Origin: Streptococcus parapneumoniae
GTDB lineage: Bacteria; Bacillota; Bacilli; Lactobacillales; Streptococcaceae
Reading direction: 5' to 3'
Assembly: GCF_037076355.1 (NCBI RefSeq)
Contig: NZ_AP026968.1
Coordinates: forward strand, 1,814,501-1,878,500
Length of the DNA: 64,000 bases
Within the stretch, counting starts at the first letter, position 1, and each line of letters starts with the position of its first letter. Positions 20,639-28,729 of the stretch are shown here, piece by piece. Both the position numbers and the translations under genes were made by a program. The notes below the pieces were generated by a model, which searched no databases, was not told the DNA's origin, and saw only the letters and a list, made by a program, of their open reading frames with translations.

Positions 20639-20875
20639 GGTAATTCTCCTAATTTTATTTAGAATTCTTTTTCCGGAAAGGAAAATTCTATAAAGCCTTT
20701 ATAAATATAGTTAAAAAGTTTTTTAGATAAATCTCACAAGCAAAACTTCAACATCCAGATAAATGAAGTCTCAATACACTAATACAACACTTAAGGGCTA
20801 AATCCTCCATCAGAATCTGATTTATTTTTGAAAGTAAAACTCAATCCTGTTTATGAAGCGATATATTGGATATCT
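20639..20875 (-). other. Pheromone-precursor intergenic leader
   Basis: No further gene is supported. Near 20661-20689 the palindrome TTTCCGGAAA sits within AGAATT/AATTCT arms, just upstream of the precursor's ribosome site. It has no T run, so it could be an mRNA-processing or stabilising hairpin. I see no strong promoter, so the precursor is probably read from the promoter at 21042-21070. Confidence 0.4.
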
Positions 20876-21013
20876 TTAAAGTGAAATTCCATATGCTGGT
20901 CCTGGATCAACTCCTCTAGTTGTTACAGATAAAGAACCACTTAACACATTAAATAGAAATAGAAGCAATAAAGCAATTAATATACATCGCTTGACAACTT
21001 GGGATCTTTTCAT
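20876..21013 (-). CDS. Phr-type exported pheromone precursor (45 aa)
   Basis: It starts at the ATG at 21013 after a perfect AAGGAGG and stops at TAA (20878-20876). It has a basic N-terminus (MKRSQVVKRC), a strongly hydrophobic stretch (ILIALLLLFLFNVL), a likely signal-peptidase region LSGSLS, and the C-terminus TTRGVDPGPAYGISL. This is the layout of Phr/PapR/PhrA pheromone precursors beside RRNPP regulators. VDPGPAY resembles, by my recollection, the pneumococcal PhrA LDVGKAD and PhrA2 VDLGLAD heptapeptides, with the pattern xDxGxAx. Unlike those it has four extra C-terminal residues (GISL). It lies directly downstream of the regulator gene and has its own promoter. Confidence 0.8.
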   Translation of the reverse strand: MKRSQVVKRCILIALLLLFLFNVLSGSLSVTTRGVDPGPAYGISL

Positions 21014-21028
21014 CTTCTAAACCTCCTT

Positions 21029-21075
21029 AACTATTGATGGTATTCTAACACATCAATTTTAGTTTGTCAATAGTT
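21029..21075 (-). promoter_or_regulatory. Pheromone-lanthipeptide promoter with inverted-repeat operator
   Basis: Minus-strand TTGACA (21065-21070), 17 bp, TAGAAT (21042-21047). A 9-bp perfect inverted repeat AACTATTGA (21029-21037) / TCAATAGTT (21067-21075) overlaps the start point and the -35 box. It is a good candidate binding site for the adjacent regulator. Confidence 0.75.
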
Positions 21076-21140
21076 TTATATCATTTTCTTATTTTTTTAG
21101 AAATATGGATTAAAGTTATCGAAAAATACAAATCTTTTTC

Positions 21141-22013
21141 TTAATCTTCACTTTCCAATAATTTCATTTCCTTCTCAATTTCCAGCATCATTCTCTGGTT
21201 GTCTTCATGCTTGTAAAGCTGGTAAGATACTTGATAAAAACCTAGTATCCTATCCTTTTCAGCAAAGCCCACGCTTATATTTCCCAATAAACAATACAAA
21301 TCTGCTAATCGATAACTGCTATTATATCTTTTACAAATAGCTATTGTTGCTGTAATCTCTTCTATAGCTTCAGATGTTCGTTCATTCAACCACAAATATC
21401 TACAATAGTTATATCGGAATTTAATCATCAGTTCTAATTGTTCCAAATGATGGACAGATAATGACTGGATGTTCTCTTTTAAAAGTTGATAGAGCTCCTG
21501 ATATGTGTCTTCCTGCCCCATATCAAAATAAAAATTAGCCAAGGTATTTCCCAGTTGTAGATAGTAAAAATCAGATTTTTTCAGAGATAACAGTATTTTT
21601 TCCAATTTCGCAACTGCCTCTGTTTGATGATTTAGATAACGGAATTGAACTAACGTATCAATCCAGTCTAAATAAATCTGGTCTTTAGCAGATAAACGAG
21701 CACGTTTAGATTTTTCAAGTTCATAAATGTATTTGAGAGATTCATATTCCCTCTCATCCAAAAACTTCTTAGATAGTTCTTTAAACTTGTCAATATTTTC
21801 TAAACTAGAAACCTCAGTCTCTTCAAAGAAATAATTCATACTCACCTTCAATCGCTTAGATAGCTGAAAGAGTAATTCTGACCCGGGTGAGTATTTACCT
21901 TGCTCCATACGGCTAATCTGTCCTTGCTCACAAATCCCCTCAGCCAATTCCTTTTGAGATAATTTTAATTCCTTTCTCTTATTTTTTAAGCGTGTCGCTA
22001 ACAACATATCCAC
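21141..22013 (-). CDS. PlcR/TprA-like quorum-sensing regulator (RRNPP family)
   Basis: 290 residues from a GTG at 22013 (AAGGAGG eight bases upstream; an ATG at 22007 is the alternative). The N-terminal XRE helix-turn-helix reads LKNKRKELKLSQKELAEGICEQGQISRMEQGKYSPGSELL, with the QxxISxxE signature of PlcR-type proteins. From about 70 to 290 it is all helical TPR-like repeats, including YYLQLGNTLANFYFDMGQ. The size and layout match pneumococcal TprA. The TPR part should bind the imported pheromone encoded next door and so control the lanthipeptide genes. Confidence 0.88.
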   Translation of the reverse strand: MDMLLATRLKNKRKELKLSQKELAEGICEQGQISRMEQGKYSPGSELLFQLSKRLKVSMNYFFEETEVSSLENIDKFKELSKKFLDEREYESLKYIYELEKSKRARLSAKDQIYLDWIDTLVQFRYLNHQTEAVAKLEKILLSLKKSDFYYLQLGNTLANFYFDMGQEDTYQELYQLLKENIQSLSVHHLEQLELMIKFRYNYCRYLWLNERTSEAIEEITATIAICKRYNSSYRLADLYCLLGNISVGFAEKDRILGFYQVSYQLYKHEDNQRMMLEIEKEMKLLESED

Positions 22014-22042
22014 ACTTTCTTCCTCCTTGCTTTATGTATTAA

Positions 22043-22071
22043 AGTATATCAAGTTCCAAAACATGTTTCAA
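22043..22071 (-). promoter_or_regulatory. Promoter of the island regulator
   Basis: Minus-strand TTGAAA (22066-22071), 17 bp, TATACT (22043-22048). The spacer region is rich in imperfect repeats of ACTTGA, which may be autoregulatory. Confidence 0.65.
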
Positions 22072-22124
22072 GTATATATTTTATGTTCTTCTGTTTGTAT
22101 TTATATAATCTTTTATCTTTTTCA

Positions 22125-22775
22125 TCACTTCTGCTTGCCTTTAAATCGCCATTGGAAGCGGAGCTTGTCATAGAAGGGAAATTCGATAAACAGGACTCCC
22201 AAACCCAGACAGAGACTGGCAAGAACGTCTGATGGATAATGAACTCCCAGATAGACCCTTGATACCAGCACACTGACTAGGTAGAGGCCTAGCACGATTT
22301 GTACAATTTTTCTCCAGACCGGATTTTTCATCCGTTGACTGAGAATGACAATCAGAGAACCGACCATCAAAGTTACAGCCAGAGAATGCCCACTTGGAAA
22401 GGAAAATCCCTTCTCCTCAACCAAGTGTAAAATAGCTGGTCGTGGGCGCTGGTAGATGTTTTTAAAAGTCACGATTAAAAGACCCGCTAAAGCCAAATTC
22501 CCCAGCATAAAGAAACTTTCTATCTTCCATTTCTTACGATAAAAGATAAAAGCTACCAGCATAACCCAAGTGATAATTACTGGGATATCAATCAAGCGTG
22601 TGATGGCTCGGAAAAGAATAGTCAAGTAATCTGGCAAGTCTCCTCGAACAACAGTCTGTATCGGTTGGTCAAAACCGACCAGCGTGTCAGGGTAAAATTT
22701 GACCATGTAGCCAAGAATAACGAAAAGTAAAAGGGCAAAACTGCCCTTCATTAAAAATGTTTGTTTATCTCTCAT
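22125..22775 (-). CDS. PAP2-family phosphatase (undecaprenyl-diphosphatase type)
   Basis: 216 residues with about six membrane segments. The three-part PAP2 signature is present: KNIYQRPRP (about 95-103), FPSGHS (about 117-122), and SRVYLGVHYPSD (about 170). It likely dephosphorylates a lipid diphosphate on the outer membrane face. It overlaps the end of ribU by 11 bp and shares its FMN-riboswitch-controlled mRNA, as in pneumococcus. Its last 125 bp are duplicated at 16395-16519. Confidence 0.9.
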   Translation of the reverse strand: MRDKQTFLMKGSFALLLFVILGYMVKFYPDTLVGFDQPIQTVVRGDLPDYLTILFRAITRLIDIPVIITWVMLVAFIFYRKKWKIESFFMLGNLALAGLLIVTFKNIYQRPRPAILHLVEEKGFSFPSGHSLAVTLMVGSLIVILSQRMKNPVWRKIVQIVLGLYLVSVLVSRVYLGVHYPSDVLASLCLGLGVLFIEFPFYDKLRFQWRFKGKQK

Positions 22776-23328
22776 AATGTTTTAAGGTTGGTTTCAAGAG
22801 AACATACAACAACCAGAATGAAACGGCAAAGATTACACCCTCAATCAAGTTAAAAGGTAATACCATGGTCATTAGGTAGTTGGAAAGTCCCAAAATTTTT
22901 CCAATATCAAAGTTAGCAAACTTAGCGTACAAAGGAACAGCATAAACATAGTTGAGAACCAACATTGCCACGGTTAAACCAATAGTCCCAGCTAGAGAGC
23001 CTAGCAGGAAACGAAGAGTTGTCCGTTCCTTTTTCCAAATCAAAGCAAATACGATGACAAAAACTCCCAAAGCTACGATATTCATTGGCAAACCAATGTA
23101 AGTATTCACTCCCTGGCTGTTAAGAAGCAGTTTCAAGAGTGAGCGAAGCAAGAGAACTCCTAGAGCAGCAGGCAAATCCATGACCACCAGACCCACAAGG
23201 ACTGGCAAGATACTAAATTCGATCTTGAGGAAGGATGCCGCTGGCAAGAGCGGAAAGTCAAAGTACATCAGCACAAATGAGATGGCTGATAGAATTGCAA
23301 TGGTCGAAAGTCGACGTGTGTTTGTCAT
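22765..23328 (-). CDS. ribU: ECF riboflavin transporter S component RibU
   Basis: 187 residues from the ATG at 23328, with GGAGG eight bases upstream. A TTG-started extension to 23343 would swallow that site. It has six hydrophobic helices and the RibU-type start TRRLSTIAILSAISFVLMYFDFPLLP followed by FLKIEFSILPVLVG. It binds riboflavin and works with the shared EcfAA'T module encoded elsewhere. The FMN riboswitch directly upstream supports the substrate. Confidence 0.95.
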   Translation of the reverse strand: MTNTRRLSTIAILSAISFVLMYFDFPLLPAASFLKIEFSILPVLVGLVVMDLPAALGVLLLRSLLKLLLNSQGVNTYIGLPMNIVALGVFVIVFALIWKKERTTLRFLLGSLAGTIGLTVAMLVLNYVYAVPLYAKFANFDIGKILGLSNYLMTMVLPFNLIEGVIFAVSFWLLYVLLKPTLKHYER

Positions 23329-23494
23329 AACAGGTTCCTCCAATTTTCTATAAAATCAGAAGAAGTTAGAAAGGATTCCTCTATCTATTCTCACTTTTTA
23401 TATCCCAAATCTTCCCTCTCACTCTATTAAGAAAATTCAAGCAAGCGGTTACAGTTTAGCTATAAATCTATCAGAACAGACAAAGCCATTCTTT

Positions 23495-23707
23495 CGTCTT
23501 CTCCCATCCAGACTATACTGTCGGTTGTGGAATCTCACCACATCAGCTTGCGCTCGCGGACTTATTTGGCTAAGATATTTTAGATTTATCTAGGCGTCGC
23601 AGTCGAAGATAATACTTAAAGTATATCGAGACAAGACAACGACGAGAAAGCTAAAATAGATAGTCAAATTTACCGCCGGTCGGGAATTTCACCCTGCCCT
23701 GAAGACT
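23495..23707 (-). promoter_or_regulatory. FMN riboswitch (RFN element)
   Basis: On the minus strand the conserved blocks appear in order: CAGGGTGAAATTCCCGACCG, GCGGTA, AGTCCGCGAGC, GGTGAGATTCC, CCGACAGTATAGTCTGGATG, GGAGAAGA. Between GCGGTA and AGTCCGC the variable P3 arm is enlarged to about 110 nt. Its ends pair ATTTTAG with CTAAAAT, and inside CGTCGTTGTC pairs imperfectly with GACTGCGACG. It controls ribU and the PAP2 gene. Confidence 0.96.
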
Positions 23708-23712
23708 CTTTT

Positions 23713-23741
23713 ATCATAACAAAAAACGCTTGCAAGCGCAA
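23713..23741 (-). promoter_or_regulatory. ribU promoter
   Basis: Minus-strand TTGCGC (23736-23741), 17 bp, TATGAT (23713-23718). The -35 lies inside the stem of the upstream trmL terminator. Confidence 0.6.
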
Positions 23742-23752
23742 GCATTTTGTTC
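23720..23752 (-). terminator. trmL terminator
   Basis: On the minus strand TGCTTGC, GCTT, GCAAGCG pair and are followed by TTTTTTG. It overlaps the ribU -35 box. Confidence 0.75.
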
Positions 23753-23769
23753 ATTTTCATTTTCATTTT

Positions 23770-24273
23770 TTATTTCAATTTATCCACTTCATAGGTATGA
23801 ACGAGCTCAAGACCTGCAAAGTTCTGCTGGCGGAGGGCTTCGTAGACAATCATGCAGACGGTATTAGACACATTGAGACTACGGACATGTTCATCATTCA
23901 TGGGAATACGGAGAGCCTTTTCAGGATGTTCTCGCATAAAGTCCTCCGGCAAGCCCTTGTCTTCACGTCCAAATAGAAAATAATGGTCCTCGTCAGTCGA
24001 TAAATCCACATCAGAATACACTTTCTCAGCAAATTTTGAGATCAGATAGAGTTTGCCCTTCATCTGAGACATGAAATCCTCCAAACTCTCGTAAAAATAA
24101 ATCTCTAGTTTATCCCAGTAATCCAATCCAGCTCGCTTCATCTTGCGGTCATCAATAGGAAAGCCCATAGGCTTGATGATGTGGAGGGGAGAATTGGTCG
24201 CAGCGCAAGTACGCGCGATATTGCCTGTATTTTGTGGAATTTGAGGTTCAAATAATACAATGTGATTTGTCAT
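23770..24273 (-). CDS. trmL: tRNA (cytidine/uridine-34-2'-O)-methyltransferase TrmL
   Basis: 167 residues from the ATG at 24273 (AAAGGA upstream), compared with a 13-residue extension lacking a ribosome site. It is a SPOUT methyltransferase that modifies the wobble base of tRNA-Leu in relatives. Motif 1 is [19 protein letters not shown], motif 2 FGREDKGLP, and motif 3 the knot [16 protein letters not shown]. It is transcribed alone behind a structured leader. Confidence 0.94.
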   Translation of the reverse strand: MTNHIVLFEPQIPQNTGNIARTCAATNSPLHIIKPMGFPIDDRKMKRAGLDYWDKLEIYFYESLEDFMSQMKGKLYLISKFAEKVYSDVDLSTDEDHYFLFGREDKGLPEDFMREHPEKALRIPMNDEHVRSLNVSNTVCMIVYEALRQQNFAGLELVHTYEVDKLK

Positions 24274-24294
24274 GACTTGCTTCCTTTCACCATT

Positions 24295-24343
24295 GCAAAA
24301 AAATAGCCACACTGCCCGGAGTCAAGCTCAGCAAACAGCGTGG
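24295..24343 (-). promoter_or_regulatory. Terminator-like hairpin in the trmL leader (possible attenuator)
   Basis: In the minus-strand RNA CCACGCUG (24343-24336) pairs with CAGUGUGG (24314-24307) and is followed by CUAUUUUUUUG. It lies between the trmL promoter and its ribosome site, with AAGTTAACGATGCCTTAAC upstream. It looks like a leader terminator or the end of a small RNA. No known riboswitch class is recognised. Confidence 0.55.
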
Positions 24344-24404
24344 TTAAGGCATCGTTAACTTACCTCACAACAGGTTTGAAGTAAATCAGCGAAACTACTT
24401 TCTT

Positions 24405-24432
24405 AGTATAACACTTTCAGAATCATTGTCAA
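24405..24432 (-). promoter_or_regulatory. trmL promoter
   Basis: Minus-strand TTGACA (24427-24432), 16 bp, TATACT (24405-24410). It gives a leader of about 125 nt. Confidence 0.75.
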
Positions 24433-24465
24433 TAGAAACGACTTGATTTTTTCAATTTTTTCAAG

Positions 24466-25296
24466 CTATTTCCAAGGGTTGTAAAATCGTCCCTGATTCT
24501 GCAAGATAAGTAGTAAACTAGCTACTAAAAACAAGGCTGCCAAGAGCAAGGTAAGATAGTCTCCTTTTTTCAAGGCCTGATAACTATACCAAGTGCGTTT
24601 TTTCTCTTTCCCAAAGCGACGAAGCTCCATGGCGGTCGCGATAGTATCAATGCGTTCTAGCGAGCTAAAAATCAAGGGCGTAATAATGCGCAGATTGCCT
24701 TTGATTCGTTTCATAAGAGAAGCTTTCTTGGATAATTCCATCCCACGCGCTTCCTGAGACATCTTGATAGTAAAGAATTCTTCCTGCAAATCTGGAATAT
24801 AGCGCAAGGTCAGGCTGACAGAATAGGCAATCTTATAGGACACACCGATTTAATTTAAACTGGAAGCAAACTGACTAGGGTGGGTTGTCATCAAAAAAAT
24901 AATAGCCAGAGGAATGGTACAAAGGTACTTAATAGCCAAATTTAGCAGATAAAAGAGCTCTTGGCTGGTCAGAGTGTAGGCACCGATTCCCTGCCAAATC
25001 ACACTTCTCTCTCCGTAAAGTCCAACCCCATACTCGGGAGAAAAGAGATAGACCATCAAGACGTTTAAAACGGCAAATACCGTCGCAAAAACTGCCACAA
25101 AAGAAACATCTTTGAAGCGGATCTCTGACAAATAGAGGAGAAAGACCGAAAAGATGGCAATCAGAACAAGCAGTCTGGTATCATAGCTAATCATGGCCGC
25201 CAATGACACGAGGATGAAAAAAAGGAGTTTAGCAGCTCCTGACAAGCGATGAATCACAGTATCTCTATGCTGGTAACCAATTAATTTAGCTTGCAT
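24466..25296 (-). pseudogene. ECF transporter T component with an in-frame stop
   Basis: The intact gene would encode 276 residues. A TAA at 24852-24850 interrupts it after residue 148. The reading frame then continues unshifted through ATC GGT GTG and is open to 24466, so a single base change (probably AAA to TAA, Lys) explains it. The first half has the membrane helices (LLFFILVSLAAMISY...; YLCTIPLAIIFLMTTHPSQFASSLN). The second has coupling-helix features (EFFTIKMSQEARGM, ATAMELRRFG). It overlaps the ATPase gene by 16 bp. A downstream GTG (24843) could restart translation of the second half. Confidence 0.88.
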
Positions 25297-26963
25297 CCTT
25301 CTCTCCTTTCTTTGTAAAATGCCGTTAAAGCAAGTGGATCCACGTCTAGTTTCTTGGCCAAGTTAAAGATAGAGGTTTCTTTTAGATTGGCTTTTACTAA
25401 CAGCTCAGGATTGCTCAAGAGACTAGCTGGATCGGTATCGGCAATCAATTCCCCATCCACCATGACAAGGGCCCGATCTGAATAATCCAGCATCAATTGC
25501 ATATCATGCGTAATCATGACAATGGTATGACCTTTTTGATGCAGTTCTTCAAGAAATTCCATAATCTCAGTATAGTTCTTCTGGTCTTGACCAGCAGTCG
25601 GTTCATCTAAGAGGATAATTTCAGCTCCTAAGACCAAAATTGAAGCAATGGTGACACGTTTTTTCTGACCAAATGACAGAGCAGAAATGGGCCAATTACG
25701 GAATTCATATAGACCACATATTTTCAAGGTTTCATAGACTTTCGTTTCAATTTCCTGCTCGTCCACACCTCGCAAACGAAGTCCCAGAGCCACCTCGTCA
25801 AAAATCATATTGGTTGAAATCATTTGATTAGGATTTTGCAGCACATAGCCTACTCGTTCCGCCCGCTCTGTAACAGAATCTCCTTTTATATCCTGCTCTT
25901 CCCAAAGATAGCGGCCTTCCGTCTGGATAAAGCTACTTAAGGCCTTGGCAAGGGTTGATTTCCCAGCCCCATTTTTCCCGACAATGGCAATCTTTTCGCC
26001 TTTTTTGATGTTCAGATGAAGAGATTTTAAAATCGGTCTATCATCATAAGAAAAAGACACGTCCTCTAATCTAAAGAGCGACTGTAAATCTGGGGTTTCT
26101 TTTGCCAATTCCGTCTGTAACTGAACCTGACCTTTTGAGATGGACAAGTTATCCAGATCTGCTAATTGTTCTTCCTTCTTTAAATCCACACCCAATTGAC
26201 GGAGAGTCGTTAGATAAAGAGGTTCTCGAATTCCATTTTGTGTCAATAAATCAGTCGCCAGTAGCTGGTCAGGGCTCCCATTAAAGAGGATACGACCATC
26301 GTTTATCAAGACAATCCGATCGACAGGGCGATGCAGAACATCCTCCAAACGGTGCTCAATAATAAGGGTCGTCGTCCCCTCCTCCTTATGAATCTGGTCA
26401 ATCAATTCGATAATATCCTGACCTGACTTGGGATCCAGATTGGCGAGCGGCTCATCAAACAAAAGAATCGGACTTTCATCAATCAAGACACCAGCCAGAC
26501 TGACCCGCTGCTTTTGTCCACCTGACAAATCCTGGGGACGCTGATTCAGTAAAGGAAGAAGGTCCAGCTTTTCAGCCCATTTATGAACACGGCTTTTCAT
26601 CTCTTCTAGTCCTGTTACATCATTTTCCAGAGCAAAAGCCAAGTCCTCTGCCACAGACAGGCCGATAAACTGCCCATCTGTATCCTGCAAAACTGTACTG
26701 ACTAAATGAGATTTATCGTAGATGCTCATATCAAAGGCCGCTTGCCCCTTAATCAAAAATTCTCCAGACATCTGACCCTTGTAAATATTTGGAATGATTC
26801 CATTTAAACACTGACCCAAGGTAGATTTACCTGATCCAGATGGGCCAACAATTAAGACTTTCTCTCCCTTGTAAATGGTCAAATTCATCCCTTGCAAGGT
26901 CGGTTCTTGTTGTGTTTCATACCGGAAAGAGAAATCCTTCCACTCAATTATAGCTTCTTTCAT
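25281..26963 (-). CDS. ECF transporter double ATPase (YkoD-like)
   Basis: 560 residues holding two ABC ATPase domains. Domain 1 has [16 protein letters not shown] (about 38), [20 protein letters not shown]. Domain 2 has [14 protein letters not shown] (about 325), [20 protein letters not shown]. This fused form powers dedicated ECF importers together with one T and one S protein. The neighbours are a UPF0397 S component upstream and the interrupted T component downstream. Confidence 0.93.
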   Translation of the reverse strand: MKEAIIEWKDFSFRYETQQEPTLQGMNLTIYKGEKVLIVGPSGSGKSTLGQCLNGIIPNIYKGQMSGEFLIKGQAAFDMSIYDKSHLVSTVLQDTDGQFIGLSVAEDLAFALENDVTGLEEMKSRVHKWAEKLDLLPLLNQRPQDLSGGQKQRVSLAGVLIDESPILLFDEPLANLDPKSGQDIIELIDQIHKEEGTTTLIIEHRLEDVLHRPVDRIVLINDGRILFNGSPDQLLATDLLTQNGIREPLYLTTLRQLGVDLKKEEQLADLDNLSISKGQVQLQTELAKETPDLQSLFRLEDVSFSYDDRPILKSLHLNIKKGEKIAIVGKNGAGKSTLAKALSSFIQTEGRYLWEEQDIKGDSVTERAERVGYVLQNPNQMISTNMIFDEVALGLRLRGVDEQEIETKVYETLKICGLYEFRNWPISALSFGQKKRVTIASILVLGAEIILLDEPTAGQDQKNYTEIMEFLEELHQKGHTIVMITHDMQLMLDYSDRALVMVDGELIADTDPASLLSNPELLVKANLKETSIFNLAKKLDVDPLALTAFYKERREGCKLN

Positions 26964-27097
26964 CTTACTCTCTTCATTCGCTTCTTAGACTTCTATTTTA
27001 TCATAAATCGAACCCTTCTTGCAGTCTCTTCTCTTAAAATCTTAGCACCAAAAAGAGTCCTATCCTAGCTTACTTGCCTAACTAATCTATAAACATC

Positions 27098-27122
27098 GAA
27101 AAAGACTGGTTGCCCAGCCTTC
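27098..27122 (-). terminator. Terminator between the S component and the ATPase gene
   Basis: On the minus strand GGCTGG, 4-nt loop, CCAGTC pair with a wobble and precede TTTTTCG. It lies 10 bp after the UPF0397 stop and may reduce expression of the ATPase/T genes. Confidence 0.6.
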
Positions 27123-27131
27123 TCCATCATT

Positions 27132-27677
27132 TTAGTCCTTTTTCAAACTTCCTGCACGAGTTTGAGTTCCTGCATAGGCAAGTAAGAGAAGAGTTCCTGC
27201 AATAGCTACAGATACACCATTAGCAATTCCCGCAACAATCCCTTGGGCAAATACTTTTTCTGCGGCTTCTTGATAAATCACAACATCTCCAAGTGGTGCC
27301 AAGACACCCCAAACAAGAGCATTTGCAAGTAGTTGAATGAGGTTAAAAATAAGAATATCTTTCCAGTCAAAGACACCATTGATCACGCGAACATACTTTC
27401 TAAATAGCCCCACAGCTAGACCAAAGAGACCACTAGCAATAATCCAAGTCCACCAAAGGCCGTAGCCAGCGAGAGAGTCCTTCACTGCATGACCAATTAA
27501 ACCAACAAGTAATCCCACTAGAGGGCCAAAAATGATAGACAAGAGGCTCTGTACCGCATACTGAAGCTGGATGCTTGTATTTGGAACAGGTGTCGGAATG
27601 CTGATCATTCCGATGACAACAAAGAGCGCAGCTCCAACACCGATAGCAACAACTTGTTTAATTGATTGATTTTTCAT
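27132..27677 (-). CDS. ECF transporter S component, UPF0397 family
   Basis: 181 residues with five or six hydrophobic helices ([62 protein letters not shown]). The [15 protein letters not shown] segment is typical of the family. It is the substrate-binding membrane subunit. The vitamin or precursor is not established; some annotation links such YkoEDC-like operons to thiamine precursors. It is co-transcribed 15 bp after the SAM hydroxide adenosyltransferase gene. Confidence 0.88.
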   Translation of the reverse strand: MKNQSIKQVVAIGVGAALFVVIGMISIPTPVPNTSIQLQYAVQSLLSIIFGPLVGLLVGLIGHAVKDSLAGYGLWWTWIIASGLFGLAVGLFRKYVRVINGVFDWKDILIFNLIQLLANALVWGVLAPLGDVVIYQEAAEKVFAQGIVAGIANGVSVAIAGTLLLLAYAGTQTRAGSLKKD

Positions 27678-27692
27678 CTATATTCTCCTATT

Positions 27693-28541
27693 TTATGATT
27701 CTATTTTCTTTATTTCAATGGTCCAAGATGAACCGACACCCACATTATAGGCCTTGGCAAAGGAACCTTGGTTGATAGCCAGACCTAAACGATAGAGAGA
27801 ATTGATGTAAAGGATGGGTTGCCCAATTCTCACATCTGCAAATGATTTGCCATAAACAACCTGATTTTGATAGACCAGCATATCAGCATGATAGATGGTC
27901 ACTTCAAAACGGTCACCAAATTCTGGTTCCAACTTGTAAAATTCTTCTCGTGTGATAGAGGTCCAAAGCGAGCCGAAACGCACATCCAGAATATCAATAG
28001 CTCCCCTTACCAGATGATCTTCAATGATTGTCTCTACGACTGGAAGCTCCACAATCTGATCCACACTGAGCTCTGGCCCCACTTCCTCAAAAGTAATGTG
28101 ACCGCTGGCTAGTTTAGCACCAGTATAAGCATAAACATCACGACCGTGGAAGGTATAAGAATGCTCTGTATTTTGACGTCTATTGGCCACCTCAGAAATC
28201 TCACGAATGGCTACAATGCCAACGTGTTTCTTGATAAAAGAAAGCGTTCCATTGTCTGGCGTGACAATGTATTGATTTTTTGCAGTCTTGGCAACTACAC
28301 TCTTACGTTTCGAGCCGACACCTGGATCGACCACCGATACAAATGTCGTTCCCTCAGGCCAGTAATCCACCGTCTGAAAGAGACGGTAACTCCCCTCAAA
28401 AATATTATAAGGCGTGATATCGTGCGTCAAGTGATGAATTTTTAAGGTTGGAGATTCTTCTAAAGCCACTCCAATCATAGCCGATACCGCACCATCAACC
28501 AGACCAAAGTCTGATTGTAATACCAGTAAATTATTATTCAT
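27693..28541 (-). CDS. SAM hydroxide adenosyltransferase (DUF62)
   Basis: 282 residues from the ATG at 28541 (AAGGAG upstream); a nine-residue extension is unlikely. Motifs are LQSDFGLVDGAVSAM at the N-terminus, VDPGVGSKRKSVV (about 78), PDNGTLSF (about 101), and FHGRDVYAYTGA (about 131). The family hydrolyses S-adenosylmethionine to adenosine and methionine. Relatives are halogenases. It is first in the operon with the ECF transporter, an association seen in other Firmicutes. Confidence 0.9.
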   Translation of the reverse strand: MNNNLLVLQSDFGLVDGAVSAMIGVALEESPTLKIHHLTHDITPYNIFEGSYRLFQTVDYWPEGTTFVSVVDPGVGSKRKSVVAKTAKNQYIVTPDNGTLSFIKKHVGIVAIREISEVANRRQNTEHSYTFHGRDVYAYTGAKLASGHITFEEVGPELSVDQIVELPVVETIIEDHLVRGAIDILDVRFGSLWTSITREEFYKLEPEFGDRFEVTIYHADMLVYQNQVVYGKSFADVRIGQPILYINSLYRLGLAINQGSFAKAYNVGVGSSWTIEIKKIES

Positions 28542-28729
28542 TTTATCTCCTTGTATATCCTTTATCATACCATATTTCAGAGAAAGGTGCTAATAGCTAT
28601 TTCAATTGATTAGGGTATAGTTTTACCTTATAGCAAATTTCCTACTAAAAGCTCTTGTTATTAGCTAGTAGGTGCATTTTTTCTTGAAAAAAGGTATGAT
28701 AGTTACATCATGAAAAAGTAGGTTTTATT

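Noticed and set aside
20748..20810. Minus-strand 20-codon Cys-containing frame (MEDLALKCCISVLRL...) as a second precursor
   Set aside because: No ribosome site before its ATG and no leader-like sequence; the frame at 20540-20638 is far better supported.
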